The notes: generated by a model from the letters alone, not told the origin. 64,000 bases of DNA from Symbiodinium natans (GCA_905221605.1 CAJNDS010002295.1:161376-225375); one strand, 5' to 3'. Positions 1 through 9,949 are shown, counted from the first letter of the stretch. Made by a program: numbers and translations.

Positions 1-297
1 AAGCCCTGAGCCCTAAGCCCTGAGTCTAAGCCCTGAGCCTAACCCCTACTCCAACCATACCTGTGGCCCCCATGGGCTGCAAGATGAACATTCAAGGTGG
101 AACCTAGCATGGTCATGGGCGTCACAGGTCAACTAAACCCCAAACCGTTCAGCCCTAAACCTTAAACCCTCAGCCCTAAACCCTGTAACCCTCTAAACCC
201 TATAAACCCTGTAAACCCTATAAACCCTATAAACCTTATAAACCCTGTAAACCCTATGAGCCCTACAAGCCCTAAACCCTGAGCTAAACTGCCCGAA
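1..297. repeat. Degenerate CCCTAAA-derived repeats
   Basis: CCCTAAA-like units with many variants (CCCTGAG, CCCTATAAA, CCCTGTAAA) surround a short unique stretch at about 60-135. I see no gene here. The variants CCCTATAAA and CCCTGTAAA are longer than the canonical heptamer. Confidence 0.85.
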
Positions 298-373
298 GCC
301 CGAACAGCTTGGCCCAGGGATCCAGCAGGAGGGGACCGGCGACGTTCCCGGAGTTTTGCCCACCCTTGGCCGG
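298..373 (-). CDS. Candidate small exon, Gly-rich
   Basis: The minus strand is open for 25 codons and contains GNVAGPLLLDPWAKLFG, preceded by PAKGGQNSG. The left flank is CCCTAAA and the right flank TTTAGGG, the orientation switch typical of islands in this window. The first residues resemble the island at 53065-53131 (PAKGGKNAGG). The product is not recognised. A 25-codon opening alone could be chance; the similarity to the second island is the stronger evidence. Confidence 0.4.
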
Positions 374-480
374 TTTAGAGCTTAGGGGTTTAGCGGTTGA
401 GGGGTTTAGGGGTTTAGGGGTTTGGGGGTTTAGGGTTTTAGGGGTTTAGGGGGTTTAGGGGTTTAGCAGTTGAGGGGTTT
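374..480 (+). repeat. TTTAGGGG-type array
   Basis: Units of GGGTTTAG and GGGGTTTAG with frequent single-base variants. This is the G-rich orientation on the plus strand. Confidence 0.9.
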
Positions 481-833
481 ACGCAAAGGTTTTCGGTGCG
501 GAATCTGGGAGGGAGGTTGGGGCCTGGGTTCAGGGATGAGGGTCCAGTCCCACGTAGCCCTACACCCTAAACCCTAAACCCTAAACCCTCTGAGGTTCAG
601 AGTGTAGGACGCTGCACCGGAAGCCTTAAATGGCCACTCGAAATCGGGCTCCATTTAAGGGTACCCACACATTAAGGGCCGGAGACGAGCCTACGACCCC
701 AAAGCTTTCGAGAACTGCCCAGATATGCCCAGACACTCTAAACCCTTTATTCCTAAACCCTAATCCCTAAATCCTAAGCCCTCAGGAGACCTTGAACTAG
801 GCACTCTTGAGCTGTGGGGTCTAATGTAAATTT

Positions 834-1191
834 CCGGGTTCCGGGCTTAGGGTTTAGGGTTTTAGGGCTTTAGGGCTTTAGGGCTTTAGGGTTTTAGGGT
901 TTTAGGGTTTTAGGGTTTCAGGGTTTTAGGGTTTTGGGGTTTCAGGGTTTTAGGGTTTTGGGGTTTTAGGGTTTTAGGGTTGTAGGGCTTTAGGTCTTTA
1001 GGGGTTTAGGGCTTTAGGGTTTTAGGGTTGTAGGGTTTTAGGGCTTTAGGGTTTTAGGGCTTTAGGGTTGTAGGGCTGTAGGTTTCTAGGGGTTTAGGGC
1101 TTTAGGGTTTTAGGGTTGTAGGGTTTTAGGGCTTTAGGGTTTTAGGGTTTTAGGGCTTTAGGGCTTTAGGGTTTTAGGGTTAGGGTCTAGG
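834..1191 (+). repeat. Mixed TTTTAGGG / CTTTAGGG array
   Basis: About 350 bp of 7-8-bp units in which the canonical heptamer is mostly replaced by TTTTAGGG, CTTTAGGG and TTGTAGGG. The unit type changes in runs, suggesting local homogenisation by slippage or conversion. Confidence 0.95.
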
Positions 1192-1251
1192 GTACCCGAA
1201 CCCGAAGCTCGATTGGATACACCCACTATTCCTCGGAACCGGACGCCAAGG

Positions 1252-1388
1252 TACTGGAGGAGGGACTCTTATCAGGGACCTTGGGGGCTATTTAGGGGTA
1301 ATTTGGGGGCTACTTTGGTATATAGGGACTATATCAAGTATATCTAGGGGCTATATAGGGGAATCTGATGAAGGGTCCCTTCTAACCC
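1252..1388 (-). mobile_element. Family B palindromic element, copy 1
   Basis: The left end carries GGAGGGACTCTTATCAGGGACC and the right end GATGAAGGGTCCCTTCT, an imperfect terminal inverted repeat. The interior is GGGGCTATTTAGGGG-like with ACTATATCAAG. It corresponds to the complement of the copies at 10832, 14434 and 40482. There is no coding capacity. It looks like a MITE or a small foldback element. Confidence 0.6.
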
Positions 1389-1471
1389 TAAACCCTAAAC
1401 CCTAAACCCTAAACCCTAAACCCTAAACCCTAAACCCAAAACCCTAAACCCTAAGCCCTAAACCCTAAACC
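1385..1471 (-). repeat. CCCTAAA array
   Basis: About 12 nearly perfect CCCTAAA units directly abut the right end of the Family B element. Confidence 0.97.
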
Positions 1472-1473
1472 GT

Positions 1474-1575
1474 GGCTCTGTTAAGGAAGCCCGAAGCCGA
1501 GGCAGGGGCGAAGAGGTCCTGGAGCCAGTCCGGGACATTCTCTGGGGGCGCCTTCGTGGCCGGCCTCGGCCATTC
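1474..1575 (-). CDS. Candidate small exon, Pro/Ala-rich
   Basis: The minus strand is open for 34 codons and includes PPENVPDWLQDLFAPASASG. CCCTAAA lies to the left and TTTAGGG to the right. The upstream boundary on the minus strand is CCCTAAAG followed by AATGGCC, which gives an AG acceptor. A second minus frame is also open, so the phase is uncertain. The product is not recognised. Confidence 0.45.
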
Positions 1576-1576
1576 T

Positions 1577-1695
1577 TTAGGGTTTAGGGTTTAGGGTTTA
1601 GGGTTTAGGGTTTAGGGTTTAGGGTTTAGGGTTTAGGGTTTAGGGTTTAGGGTTTAGGGTTTAGGGTTTAGGGTTTAGGGTTTAGGGTTTAGGGT
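1577..1695 (+). repeat. Perfect TTTAGGG array, about 17 units
   Basis: Uninterrupted canonical heptamers starting directly after the exon candidate. Its pairing partner is the CCCTAAA array at 1385-1471 on the other side of that island. Confidence 0.99.
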
Positions 1696-1959
1696 TGAAG
1701 CCCTAGGAGCTCCTCAATAGCACGGAAACTGCCAAATTTCCTAAACTCCTAGAATCCTGAAACTCCTCAAGCCGGCCGAAACTCCTACCCTAAACCCTGA
1801 ACCCTAAAGCCCCTAAAGCCCCAAAAGCCCCAAAAGCCCCTAAAGCCCCTAAAGCCCCTAAAGCCCCTGAAGTAAGCACAAAACCCGCAAAGCCCCTCAA
1901 ACACCGGCAAGAAAAGGGGATCTCGGGTCTCTGGGTAAAGGCTTAGCGTGTATGGTTTT

Positions 1960-2053
1960 GGGGGGGGGGGGGGGGGGGATTTAGGGTTTAGGGTTTAGGG
2001 TTTAGGGTTTAGGGTTTAGGGCTTAGGGCTTAGGGCTTAGGGCTTAGGGCTTA
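1960..2053 (+). repeat. G19 run followed by TTTAGGG/CTTAGGG array
   Basis: A run of 19 G (1960-1978) leads into TTTAGGG units that change to CTTAGGG units at about 2020. Confidence 0.97.
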
Positions 2054-2314
2054 GTTAGGGTCTCTGGAGTCGTTCTCAGAGGCCAGACAAAAATAAAGTC
2101 CAAAAGCTGCCAGCACCAAAACGGGAAGGGGTCCTAAAGTCACCAGCATGTAGGCCCCTAAACCCTAAACCCTAAACCCTAAACCCTTTTTAACCCGAAA
2201 CCGCTCTTCTGGGTGGAGGCTAGGGAATCGAACATTCGGATTCGAAATCGTAATCCCCAGGCCCCACTGCAACTCAACCTCGCAGGGCAGGACCGAGCTG
2301 TAGGGTTAGGCTGT

Positions 2315-2580
2315 TGGCCTTTAGGGTTTAGGATTTAGGGTTTAGGGTTTAGGGTTTAGGGTTTAGGGTTTAGGGTTTAGGGTTTAGGGTTTAGGTAGGG
2401 CTTAGGGTGAACGAGGTGGTCTGGGTGAAAGGGGTCTAGGGTCAATTGGGTTTGGGGGGGCATTGGCTTTTTGGGCTTAGGGTTTATATATGTTTAGGGT
2501 TTAGGTTTTAGGGTTTAGGGTTTAGGGTTTCGGGTTTAGGGTTTAGGGTTTAGGGTTTAGGGATGTAGGGATGTAGGGTG
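2315..2580 (+). repeat. TTTAGGG arrays with a short unique interruption
   Basis: Two canonical runs (about 2325-2400 and 2480-2580) flank about 80 bp of unclassified G-rich sequence. Confidence 0.95.
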
Positions 2581-2625
2581 GGAGGGCTCGACGCAATGGA
2601 TTTGGCAATGGATGCATCCTTTGCT

Positions 2626-2747
2626 AGACCCAGGATTCGCCTGGGAATACAAAGGGTCCTTTTTTGGTTTAAAGGGGTTTGCTAAGGGAACCTCAACCCC
2701 TATAGAAAAAAGGGGACTACGGGCCTCCTTCGGGTCCTAGTTTGTGA
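2626..2747. mobile_element. Family E element, copy 1
   Basis: It shares an ordered series of blocks with 16430-16580: GACCCAGGA, CCTGGGAATA, AGGGTcCTTTTTTGG, TTTAAAGGGG, TAAGGGAACC and GGGTCCTAG near the right end. No coding capacity is seen. It is probably a short non-autonomous inverted-repeat element. Confidence 0.5.
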
Positions 2748-2990
2748 ATCTTTCGATCATTCTACCGATCTACGCAGCTGCTGAGCCCCCGCCCTTCGCT
2801 GCAAAAACCCTTAAAGCCCTAAATCCTAGCCCTATACTGCCCCCCAAAGCCACAAACCCAAACCTCTAAAATCCTAAAGCACCGGAATCATAAAACCACT
2901 GAACCCTAAGCTGCACGAAATTCAATTCTATTCCCCAAACCCTAAACCCCTACACCCTGCACCCTACACGCTAAACCTAAACCCTGAACC

Positions 2991-3081
2991 GCCAGCAGCA
3001 CTCTTCCAGCGCTTCGTCGCCGCGTGCTCTGAGGACACAGCAGTTGCGGCGCCGGGCGGCCCTGTCTGAGTCGGCTTCAGG
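2991..3081 (-). CDS. Candidate small exon, Ala/Lys-rich
   Basis: A minus frame of 30 codons reads TGPPGAATAVSSEHAATKRW in its centre. The minus-strand upstream edge is CCCTGAAG/CCGACTCAG and the downstream edge runs into GTTCAGGGTTTAGG, offering AG and GT splice dinucleotides. Flanks switch from CCCTAAA (left) to GGGTTTGGGG-type (right). The function is unknown. Confidence 0.45.
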
Positions 3082-3454
3082 GTTTGGGGTGTAAGGCTTG
3101 GGCCAATTTTGCCAAGGTTTCGGGTAGGTTCAGAGCCTAGGTTTCAGGCTAAGGCAAAGTTTCGGGCTTGAGGCTGTCGGGCGTTTGACCTAAACCCCAC
3201 ACCCTACACCCTAAACTCTAAGTCCTAAACCCTAGACCCTGGACCCTGAATCCGAAACCCTAAACCCTAAACCCTAAACCCTAAACCCTAAACCACCCTC
3301 AACACCACACCCTGGACCCAACCCTGCAGCAGCTCCAAACGGGTCTTGGATTTCAGTCGTATTGCCCATCCCTGCTCTCCACAAACTACTGTTTTTGGTT
3401 TTAGGGTTTAGGGTTTAGGTTTTAGGGTTTAGGGTTAGACCCCTAACGTGGTCC

Positions 3455-3701
3455 CCAAATAGTAGGATTCCTTTGTAGTAAGGACCCCAAAAAGTACCCC
3501 CCCCCCCCCCAATTTCGGAAACCCCAATCTGCTTTAAGAACAGCAAGCAAGAATTGAAAGGAAACCTTGCTTATAAGGGCGAATATAGGGATGATCATCT
3601 TTGTGGCCCAAAAAACAACCCAAAACCCCAAACCCCAAACCTAAACCGCAAACCCTAAACCCCAAACCCTAGACTTGTTGGTGGTTATTAAGCAAATAGT
3701 G
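3455..3701. mobile_element. Family D element split by telomeric repeat (probable)
   Basis: The left part has CTGCTTTAAGAACAGCAAGC (about 3528) and GCTTATAAGGGCGAATATAGG. The right part has GGTTATTAAGCAAATAGT (3684-3701). These match the two ends of the copy at 8517-8622. Between them, at about 3620-3672, lie CCCTAAA/CCCCAAA units absent from 8517-8622. A C14 run lies in the left flank. Confidence 0.45.
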
Positions 3702-3900
3702 GCAAGTCCCAATCTTCAGCACCACATTTGTCATGGGCCCCCCATCCTCAAACCATGAACGCCCGAAACCCAAATTGTACCTCACTTGACATTCCCAAAC
3801 CCCCTCAACTTAACCCTGAAGCCTAAAACCTAAGCAGATTGTCAACGCCCAAAGGCAATGCTGACCCTAAACCCTAAACCCTAAACACTAAATTCCGAGA

Positions 3901-3993
3901 ACCCCGAAAACCGAGGCCTCGCCAGGAACTGGCGCCGGATTGGATTTCGGCCTCAGGATAGTCGGAGTTCGAGCGAAGGGTCCGAAAAATGCA
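3901..3993 (-). CDS. Candidate small exon
   Basis: The minus frame is open for 31 codons with RTLRSNSDYPEAEIQSGASS. CCCTAAA is on the left and a long perfect TTTAGGG array on the right. The charged/polar composition is unlike the repeat-derived LGFRV/LNPKP peptides. The product is not recognised. Confidence 0.42.
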
Positions 3994-4009
3994 GGGTTTC
4001 AAGTCTGGG

Positions 4010-4107
4010 GTTTAGGGTTTAGGGTTTAGGGTTTAGGGTTTAGGGTTTAGGGTTTAGGGTTTAGGGTTTAGGGTTTAGGGTTTAGGGTTTAGGGTTTAGG
4101 GTTTAGG
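4010..4107 (+). repeat. TTTAGGG array, about 14 units
   Basis: A perfect canonical array adjoining a Family F element. Confidence 0.99.
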
Positions 4108-4115
4108 GGTTAGGG

Positions 4116-4237
4116 TTTCATAATTTGGGTCCCTTGCTACATAGCCCTTACATGCGCTAGATATATAGCAAGGGCCCATACTGCGAATCCCCAAAAAGAA
4201 CAAGGGTATGAGGCCCCATGGTTCCAACCTTCGAGAA
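4116..4237. mobile_element. Family F element, copy 1
   Basis: It begins CATAATTTGGGTCCCTTGCT and ends GGCCCCATGGTTCCAACCTT. The interior has CTACATAGCCCTTACATGC and AGCAAGGGCCCATACT. The same ordered blocks occur at 43848-43972 (CATAGTTTGGGTCCCCTGTT ... GGCCCATGGTTCCAACCTTA). Dispersed and non-coding. Confidence 0.6.
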
Positions 4238-4315
4238 AACCCTGAGCCCCAAGCCCTGCACTCTAAACCCTCAACATATCTTGTTGGGTACAAGCATTTC
4301 GGGGCTCCTTAAGCT

Positions 4316-4374
4316 TCTAAACCCTAAACCCTAAACCCTAAACCCTAAACCCTAAACCCTAAACCCTAAACCTG
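4316..4374 (-). repeat. CCCTAAA array, 8 units
   Basis: Perfect canonical units in the C-rich orientation. Confidence 0.99.
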
Positions 4375-4445
4375 GGTTAGTTCAGGGTTTCGGGTACAAG
4401 GCTTTGGGGCTCAAAGTCTGGGTTTAGGGTCAGGGTCTGGTCAAA

Positions 4446-4512
4446 GCCCCAAAGCGGGGAAGGATGCAAGCTCTCGCACACCGCTCTTCACGCAGCACTG
4501 CCGTGGATAGCC
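4446..4512 (-). CDS. Weak exon candidate
   Basis: Two minus frames are open across about 22 codons (for example YPRQCCVKSGVRELASF). There is a TTTAGGG-like flank on the left and CCCTAAA on the right. The length is compatible with chance. Confidence 0.2.
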
Positions 4513-4998
4513 CTAAACCTTAAACCCTAAACCCTAAACCCTAAACCCTAAACCTCTTCAACCTTGCACCTTCAGCGCCTCAAACCCAACAACCTTCAAC
4601 CCCAGACCCAACTCTGCTTTCTACAATCCTAAACCCGAAAACCCTCAAAACCCTCAAAGAAACAGGAACCCTGGGAATGCAGCGGGACAAAAAGGTTCCG
4701 TTTAGAGCTCAGAGTCCAGGGTGCACCTGTATCCTACTTGAGAACGCCCCCAAGCCCGAAGCTAAAAGACCAGGATCCCTGGATTCTAACAACCTGCAGG
4801 CCCAAAAACGATGGGCGACAGGCGACATTACCCCAGAAGATGTGAAGCTTGGCTGAGCCCCAAACCCTACACCGTATCTGACTAAGCCCTAAACCCCAAA
4901 CCCTCTAAACCCTAACCCTAAACCCCAAACCCCAAACCCTAAACCCCAAACCCTAAACCCTAAACCCCATGAGCCTCTAAACCCCAAACCCTAAACCC

Positions 4999-5190
4999 TG
5001 CGAGCACGCTCTCCGTGGCCAGGTAGATCTGGCCTGAGACGTTCCGCAAGCGTGCAGAGTGGAACGTCCGTAGAGCTCGTCGGCCAGGCTGGCTCAGCGA
5101 CAGCGCATCGGCTTTGTCCACGAAGACCGCGCCAATTGCGCGCTCACGCAGATTAGCGACTCGCCGGCGTGCGCTCTCCAGATATGCTCT
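4999..5190 (-). CDS. Candidate exon of about 64 codons
   Basis: After an in-frame TGA at 5191-5193 the minus frame stays open for 64 codons to the telomeric edge. It includes RERAIGAVFVDKADALSLSQ and then LRNVSGQIYLATESVLAG. The segment is rich in Arg/Ala/Leu, with no repeat-derived peptide. GAVFVDKADAL superficially resembles a Walker-B strand (hydrophobic run then D-x-A-D), but no Walker A is visible, so I do not assign an ATPase. The downstream edge reads GCAGGGTTTAGGG, a possible donor. A different minus frame at 5195-5335 may be a preceding exon. Confidence 0.5.
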
Positions 5191-5339
5191 TCAGCCAAAA
5201 GGCTTGTGTGTGCAAATGGCCCCGCAAGTCTTGCCGAGCATTTCGTCGATAGCTTCTTGGCAACCCCTTGACTTCCTCCGCCCGCGCTCGGCCGGGACGG
5301 CCCTTCATCGAGTTCGTTCTTCGAGTTCAGGGGGGGGAA

Positions 5340-6065
5340 GGGGTTAAGGGGTTTAGGGGTCTTCGGGGTCTTTGGGGTGTGGAGGTTTTTGGGGGTTGAG
5401 CATTTAGGGGTCTTAGGGTTTAGGGTTTGGGGTTCAGGGTCAAGGGTTGGAGTTGTTTCGGGGTTTAGGTGTTTGAGGTTCAGGGGTCGAGCCACCACTG
5501 CCAGCGGCCCAGCTTCCTCCTCCACCACCTCCTCTTTGGGCGAGTTTTCACCACCGGACGCGGGCCGCCCCCAACCGTCAGCCCCAAACCCGAAACCCTA
5601 GACCCTGAACCCCAAATCCTAAGGGTTTAGGGGAGTGCACGTGCCTAAGGGTTTAGGGCCTAGGGCTAGGGTCTAGGGGTGTTTTTTTGATATTTTGGGC
5701 ACTTCTGGGAGCTCCCTTGAAAAAACATCGGAGGGGAAGTCCTTTCTTGGAGACACTAGGCAAAGGCCCCCGGCGAGGAACTATGCCAAGAGAATAGGGT
5801 TTGGGGTTTGGGATGGTTTGGGGTTTGGGGTTTAGGGTTTATGTTCAACATCAAACCGAGGCACTTAAGCCCGAAACCCTAAACCCAACCCCGAACCCTA
5901 AAGCCTCAAACCCGAAACCTAAACCCCAAACCCGAAACCTAAACCCCAAACCCCAAACCCCAAAACCCAAAACCCTAAACCCTAAACCCCTAGCCCTAAA
6001 CCCTGAACCCCTAGCCCTAAACCCTAAACCCTAAACCCCAAACCCTGAACCCTGAACCCTGAACC
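5340..6065. repeat. Mixed degenerate telomeric repeats
   Basis: TTTAGGG variants up to about 5480, a short unique island at 5490-5580, then TTTGGGG variants (5800-5840) and CCCTAAA/CCCCAAA/CCCGAAA variants (5870-6065). A unique strip at 5690-5790 has no recognisable content. Confidence 0.85.
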
Positions 6066-6069
6066 CTGA

Positions 6070-6145
6070 ACTCGAAGGAGGTTGAGAGCTGCACGCCCTT
6101 GGCACGTCCAGAGGTGCCTTGCAAGCTCTGGGTCGGGCCGTCAGG
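6070..6145 (-). CDS. Candidate small exon
   Basis: The minus frame is open for 25 codons and contains QSLQGTSGRAKGVQLSTSFE. CCCTGAA repeats lie left and TTTAGGG right, the usual island configuration. Not recognised. Confidence 0.4.
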
Positions 6146-6510
6146 GTTTGGGGTTTAGGGTTTAGGGTTTAGGGTTTATAAGGGTTTAGGGTTTAAGGTT
6201 TAGGGTTTAGGGTTTAGGGTTTAGGGTATAGGGTATAGGGTATAGGGTTTAGGGTTTAGGGTTTAGGGTTTAGGGTTTAGGGTTTAGTCCCTTTGATTGT
6301 TTCGCGCTTGGGGGCTTCCAGCTTTAGAGCCTAGGACTCGGGTCAAAGGTTGGGGTTTAGGGTTTAGGGTTCAGGGTTTAGGGTTTAGGGTTCAGGTTCA
6401 GGGTTTAGGGTTTAGGGTTTATGGTTCAGGGATTAGGGTTTAGGGTTTAGGGTTTAGGGTTTGGGGTTTAGGGTTTAGGGTTTAGGGTGTGGGGTTTGGG
6501 GTTTGGGGTT
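6140..6510 (+). repeat. TTTAGGG arrays around a 60-bp unique strip
   Basis: Canonical units with TATAGGG and TTCAGGG variants. The unique strip is at about 6290-6350. Confidence 0.96.
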
Positions 6511-6512
6511 TA

Positions 6513-6597
6513 GTTCACCCTTATACTAACACTCCTTAATCGGGATGATAGTACCCCCTATTCTACTTATCAGGGGGAACATCCCAAGTTAAAGGGT
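6513..6597. mobile_element. Family A palindromic element, copy 1
   Basis: It contains CCCTTATACTAACACTCC near the left and CAGGGGGAACATCCCAA at the right end, with TAGTACCCCCTATT in the centre. The left tip is degraded. Sister copies lie at 13714, 15398, 33058 and 63648. Confidence 0.75.
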
Positions 6598-6714
6598 TAA
6601 AAGGGTTTGGGTTTTAGGGTTGTAGGGTTTAAGGTTTGGGTGGGGTTTGGGCTTTTAGGGTTTCAGGGTTTCGGGTGTGGGGTTTGGCACTCAGACGCTC
6701 AGATACTCACGAGG

Positions 6715-6835
6715 GTCCCATAGCATATTATGATAGCATGATAAAATTATATAATTATCTAATGTTATGAGACATAATTTATAGTACGATATAATGATCC
6801 TATAATTAGTAGTATTGCATTCTGACATTCCGATC
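6715..6835. other. AT-rich island with local dyad symmetry
   Basis: About 120 bp of very AT-rich sequence (ATTATGATAGCATG, TATATAATTATC, GTACGATATAATGATCC) in an otherwise GC-rich window. No gene is seen. It may be a decayed element. Confidence 0.5.
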
Positions 6836-7309
6836 TTCTCATATTGTCATAGTGTCTGAGTGACCAAAAAACTGGGTCTGTGCCTGAGTGTCAACGCGAC
6901 CACAATCATATTTCTGGCATGGTCGAAGGAGAAACATCAAAGCCCTAACCCTAACCCCAGCAAAGGGAACAGAACAAGGGGGCCCGAGGCCCGAGGAAAG
7001 CGGGTGAAAAAAAAGAGCAAACAAGAGAGTTAGGGCATAGGGTTTTGGGGTTTAGGGTGATGGCTTATGGGTTGTACGGTTTAGGGGTCCGGCCTTTGGC
7101 CGGTCTTGCTCTGGCGACCGCGGGAGCCAATCCTTATAGAATTTACGCGCTACTTTTCTTAAGGTTGAGTGCCCGGGTTGTACGGTGTTTTTAGGAGGCT
7201 CAGGTCCTTATATGGGACTATGAACCCGAAACACTAAACCCCGAACCCTAAACTATGGGTTCTGCTTAAGGTTGAGTGCTAGCGTCTGCCAAGGAGGTCA
7301 AGGCTTTAG

Positions 7310-7379
7310 GAAGCTGCCAGCTCGGGCTTCGGGGCTGCTAGGCACCACCTGAAACCAGAAACACTTCCGTCGGTCCACT
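7310..7379 (-). CDS. Candidate small exon
   Basis: A minus frame of 23 codons reads VDRRKCFWFQVVPSSPEARA. The left flank is not repeat. Length alone is weak evidence. Confidence 0.28.
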
Positions 7380-7556
7380 AAACCCGAAACCCGAAACCCG
7401 AAACCCTAAACCCTAAACCCTAAACCCTAAACCCTAAACCCCTAAACCCCTAAACCCGAAACCCTGAACCCTGAACCCTAAACCCTAAACCTTCAACCCT
7501 AACGCTAAACCCTACTCCACAAAAATAGGGAAAATGGGGGGGGGGGGGGGGGGGGG
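7380..7556 (-). repeat. CCCTAAA array ending in a G21 run
   Basis: Canonical and CCCCTAAA/CCCGAAA/CCCTGAA units, followed by AAAATAGGGAAAAT and a run of 21 G (7536-7556). Confidence 0.95.
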
Positions 7557-7616
7557 CTGAGCCCGGAAAATCCGACATCCCAAGCGACCGCGCTAGATCC
7601 CACCTACAATTTGGGT

Positions 7617-7765
7617 TTCGGGCTTTAGGCTTTAGGCTTTAGGCTTTAGGCTTTAGGCTTTAGGCTTTAGGCTTTAGGCTTTAGGCTTTAGGCTTTAGGC
7701 TTTAGGCTTTAGGCTTTAGGGTTTAGGGTTTAGGGTTTAGGGTTTAGGGTTTAGGGTTTAGGGTT
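7617..7765 (+). repeat. TTTAGGC array converting to TTTAGGG
   Basis: About 13 units of the variant TTTAGGC are followed abruptly by about 8 units of canonical TTTAGGG, showing block-wise homogenisation. Confidence 0.98.
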
Positions 7766-8029
7766 ATGTGCTTGTTTGTTTTGATCCTAAACACTAAATT
7801 ACACCCTGCGAAACCCTGAACCTTAGCCCTAAAACTCTAAACTCTAAACCCTGCTTGTTATTGTAGGGCGAGGTTCCCCTAGCCTGGGGCTTAGGGTGAA
7901 TACAGTGTCCACACCCCTGTATTGCATAGGGATCATGAGGGGATGATGTGAGCAAAGACTGAGACTCCCGGTAGGAACAGCGATCATGCACAAGACTCCC
8001 CATCACTTGGTAGCCCAGAAACCATATTA

Positions 8030-8232
8030 TCATAAGGGTACCCTTTTTTTGGGGTGGTTACCTTATCAGGGTTATGTTTTTGGGGTATGAACCCCCAGTA
8101 ACCATACTATCATTAGGGTACCCTTTCTTGAGGGGTGGTTACCTTGTAAGGGTAGTCTTTTCTGGGGTGGTTACCTTGTAAGAGTACTCCTTTTTGGGGT
8201 GGGTTGCATTATACGGGAACCTTGAACCAAAA
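8030..8232. repeat. Tandem repeat of a GGTACCC/GGTTACCTT unit
   Basis: Four imperfect copies of a 30-80-bp module: GGGTACCCTTTTTTTGGGG followed by TGGTTACCTTATCAGGG, repeated at about 8037, 8116, 8150 and 8183. It is unrelated to the telomeric heptamer. No coding role is evident. Confidence 0.7.
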
Positions 8233-8329
8233 ATCGCGAAAGGGTACCACTGGGCTGCCAAGATAAGGAAAAGGGTAGGTTTGGGGTTCTTGAAGCGTGA
8301 GCTTCGATCCAGTGATGCACTGATTTCAA

Positions 8330-8395
8330 CCCTAAACCCTAGCCCTAAACCCTAAACCCTAAACCCCAAACCCTAAACCCTAAACCGTAAACCCT
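8330..8395 (-). repeat. CCCTAAA array
   Basis: Nine units with CCCCAAA variants. Confidence 0.95.
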
Positions 8396-8516
8396 CACTG
8401 TCAGCTCCTCAACCCACAATCCTCGCCTGTCGCCGGTTTGTTCAACAAAGCCCTAAGCCTCCCGCATCCCTAAACTAAACCCTTGAATGAACGGCCAAAA
8501 TAGTATGTTTAGGGTT

Positions 8517-8622
8517 CTACTGTTTGCTTAAGAACCCCAAAAATATGGAAGATTCTTCCTTGTAAAGGCAAATATAGGAATTATGATCTTTCATTTTTGG
8601 GGAGCTCTTAAGCAAAGAGTAA
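8517..8622. mobile_element. Family D palindromic element, copy 2 (intact)
   Basis: Ends CTACTGTTTGCTTAAGAACC and GAGCTCTTAAGCAAAGAGTA form an inverted repeat over about 16 bp. Next to it are paired CCCCAAAAA and TTTTTGGGG segments. The interior has TCTTCCTTGTAAAGG and AAATATAGGAATTATGATC. No coding capacity. Confidence 0.65.
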
Positions 8623-8885
8623 GTTTTTTAGTTTCGGGGCACCTTAAACCGTGAGCCCTACCTGGAGGTTCAGGGCGGCCAGACTCCTAACCCTGAGTCC
8701 TACCCGGGGGCAGAGACAGCCCTTAATCGGGATTCTAGTACCCTGAACCCTGAACCCTAAACCCTAAACCCTAAACCCTACTAGAATCCCTATGAAGGAC
8801 ATCCCAAGGAATATGTCAGGCACCTCAAAAAAGCATCAGAAGTGCATGCTGCTTCGAAGCCTGGTGCTCCCCACCCCCCACCCAA

Positions 8886-9087
8886 AGTTTAGGGTTCAAG
8901 GTTTAGGGTTTAGGGTTTAGGGTTTAGGGTTCAGGGTTCAGGGTTCAGGGTTTAGGGTTTAGGGTTTAGGGTTTAGGGTTTAGGGTTTAGGGTTTAGGGT
9001 TTAGGGTTTAGGGTTTAGGGTTTAGGGTTTAGGGTTTAGGGTTTAGGGTTTAGGGTTTAGGGTTTAGGGTTTAGGGTTTAGGGTTTC
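8886..9087 (+). repeat. TTTAGGG array, about 28 units
   Basis: Mostly perfect canonical units with a few TTCAGGG near the start. One of the longest pure arrays in the window. Confidence 0.99.
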
Positions 9088-9107
9088 AGCCCGAAACCCT
9101 AAAAAGC

Positions 9108-9176
9108 CCTCATCTGGGTGCCGCGCTGGCGGCTCCGCGAGCTTGCTCTCCTCCGGTATCCGGTTGAGCGCTTGGG
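9108..9176 (-). CDS. Candidate small exon
   Basis: The minus frame is open for 23 codons with ALNRIPEESKLAEPPARHPD. CCCTAAA is on the left and GGGTTTGGGG/TTTAGGG on the right. The charged composition is compatible with real protein. Confidence 0.4.
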
Positions 9177-9199
9177 AGGGTTTGGGCATTGGGAGGGTT

Positions 9200-9448
9200 T
9201 GGGGTTTAGGGTTTAGGGTTTAGGGTTTGAGGGTTTGAGGGTTTGAGGGTTTGAGGGTTTGAGGGTTTGAGGGTTTGAGGGTTTGAGGGTTTGAGGGTTT
9301 GAGGGTTTGAGGGTTTGCGGGTTTGAGGGTTTGAGGGTTTGAGGGTTTGAGGGTTTGAGGGTTTGAGGGTTTGAGGGTTTGAGGGTTTGAGGGTTTGAGG
9401 GTTTGAGGGTTTGAGGGTTTGAGGGTTTGAGGGTTTAGGGTTTAAAGT
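9200..9448 (+). repeat. TTTGAGGG octamer array
   Basis: About 26 nearly perfect 8-bp units TTTGAGGG, flanked on both sides by canonical TTTAGGG. A single TTTGCGGG variant lies near 9310. The same octamer forms a much longer array at 51170-51755. Confidence 0.99.
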
Positions 9449-9949
9449 GATATTATGCCCAAACCGTAAACCCTAAACCCATCATCCCCCACAACCCATC
9501 AGGCCAAAAAAATTAAATTCGAGGCCCCCTCAAGCCGAACAACGAAGCCAACACGAAACCCAAACACTTTGCAACTATATCCTGTAGACCCTGGGTTGTG
9601 GGGTTTTGGGGCTTCGCGCCTGGGGGTTTTGAGGTTTGGGGTTTAGGGTTTTGAGGTTTGGGGTTTTGAGCTTTGGGGTTTAGGGTTTGAGGTTTGGGGT
9701 TTCAAGGGTGTCGGGTCGGATCTTCGATCTCTCTAGAGCTCAACCTTACACCCACATCTATGGGGTTTAGGGCTTAGGGTTTTGTGTTTAGGGTTTAGCC
9801 CTAGCCCCAAAGCCTCGAACCTCTTGCCACGAAGCCGTGAACCCTTTTAGGGTTTAGGGTTTAGGGTTTGGGGTTTGGGGTTTAGGGTTTAGGGTTTAGG
9901 GTTACCCAAGACTTCGGGACTACTGTGGGTGAAGCACCTCTCAACTTCA

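Noticed and set aside
4999-5190. AAA ATPase based on GAVFVDKADAL
   Set aside because: A Walker-B-like strand alone, without Walker A, sensor residues or length, does not support a family assignment.
5094-5528. 144-codon minus open frame as one protein
   Set aside because: Its middle is CCCTAAA-derived (LNPKTPK, TPKTPK). The convincing part lies in a different minus frame at 4999-5190.
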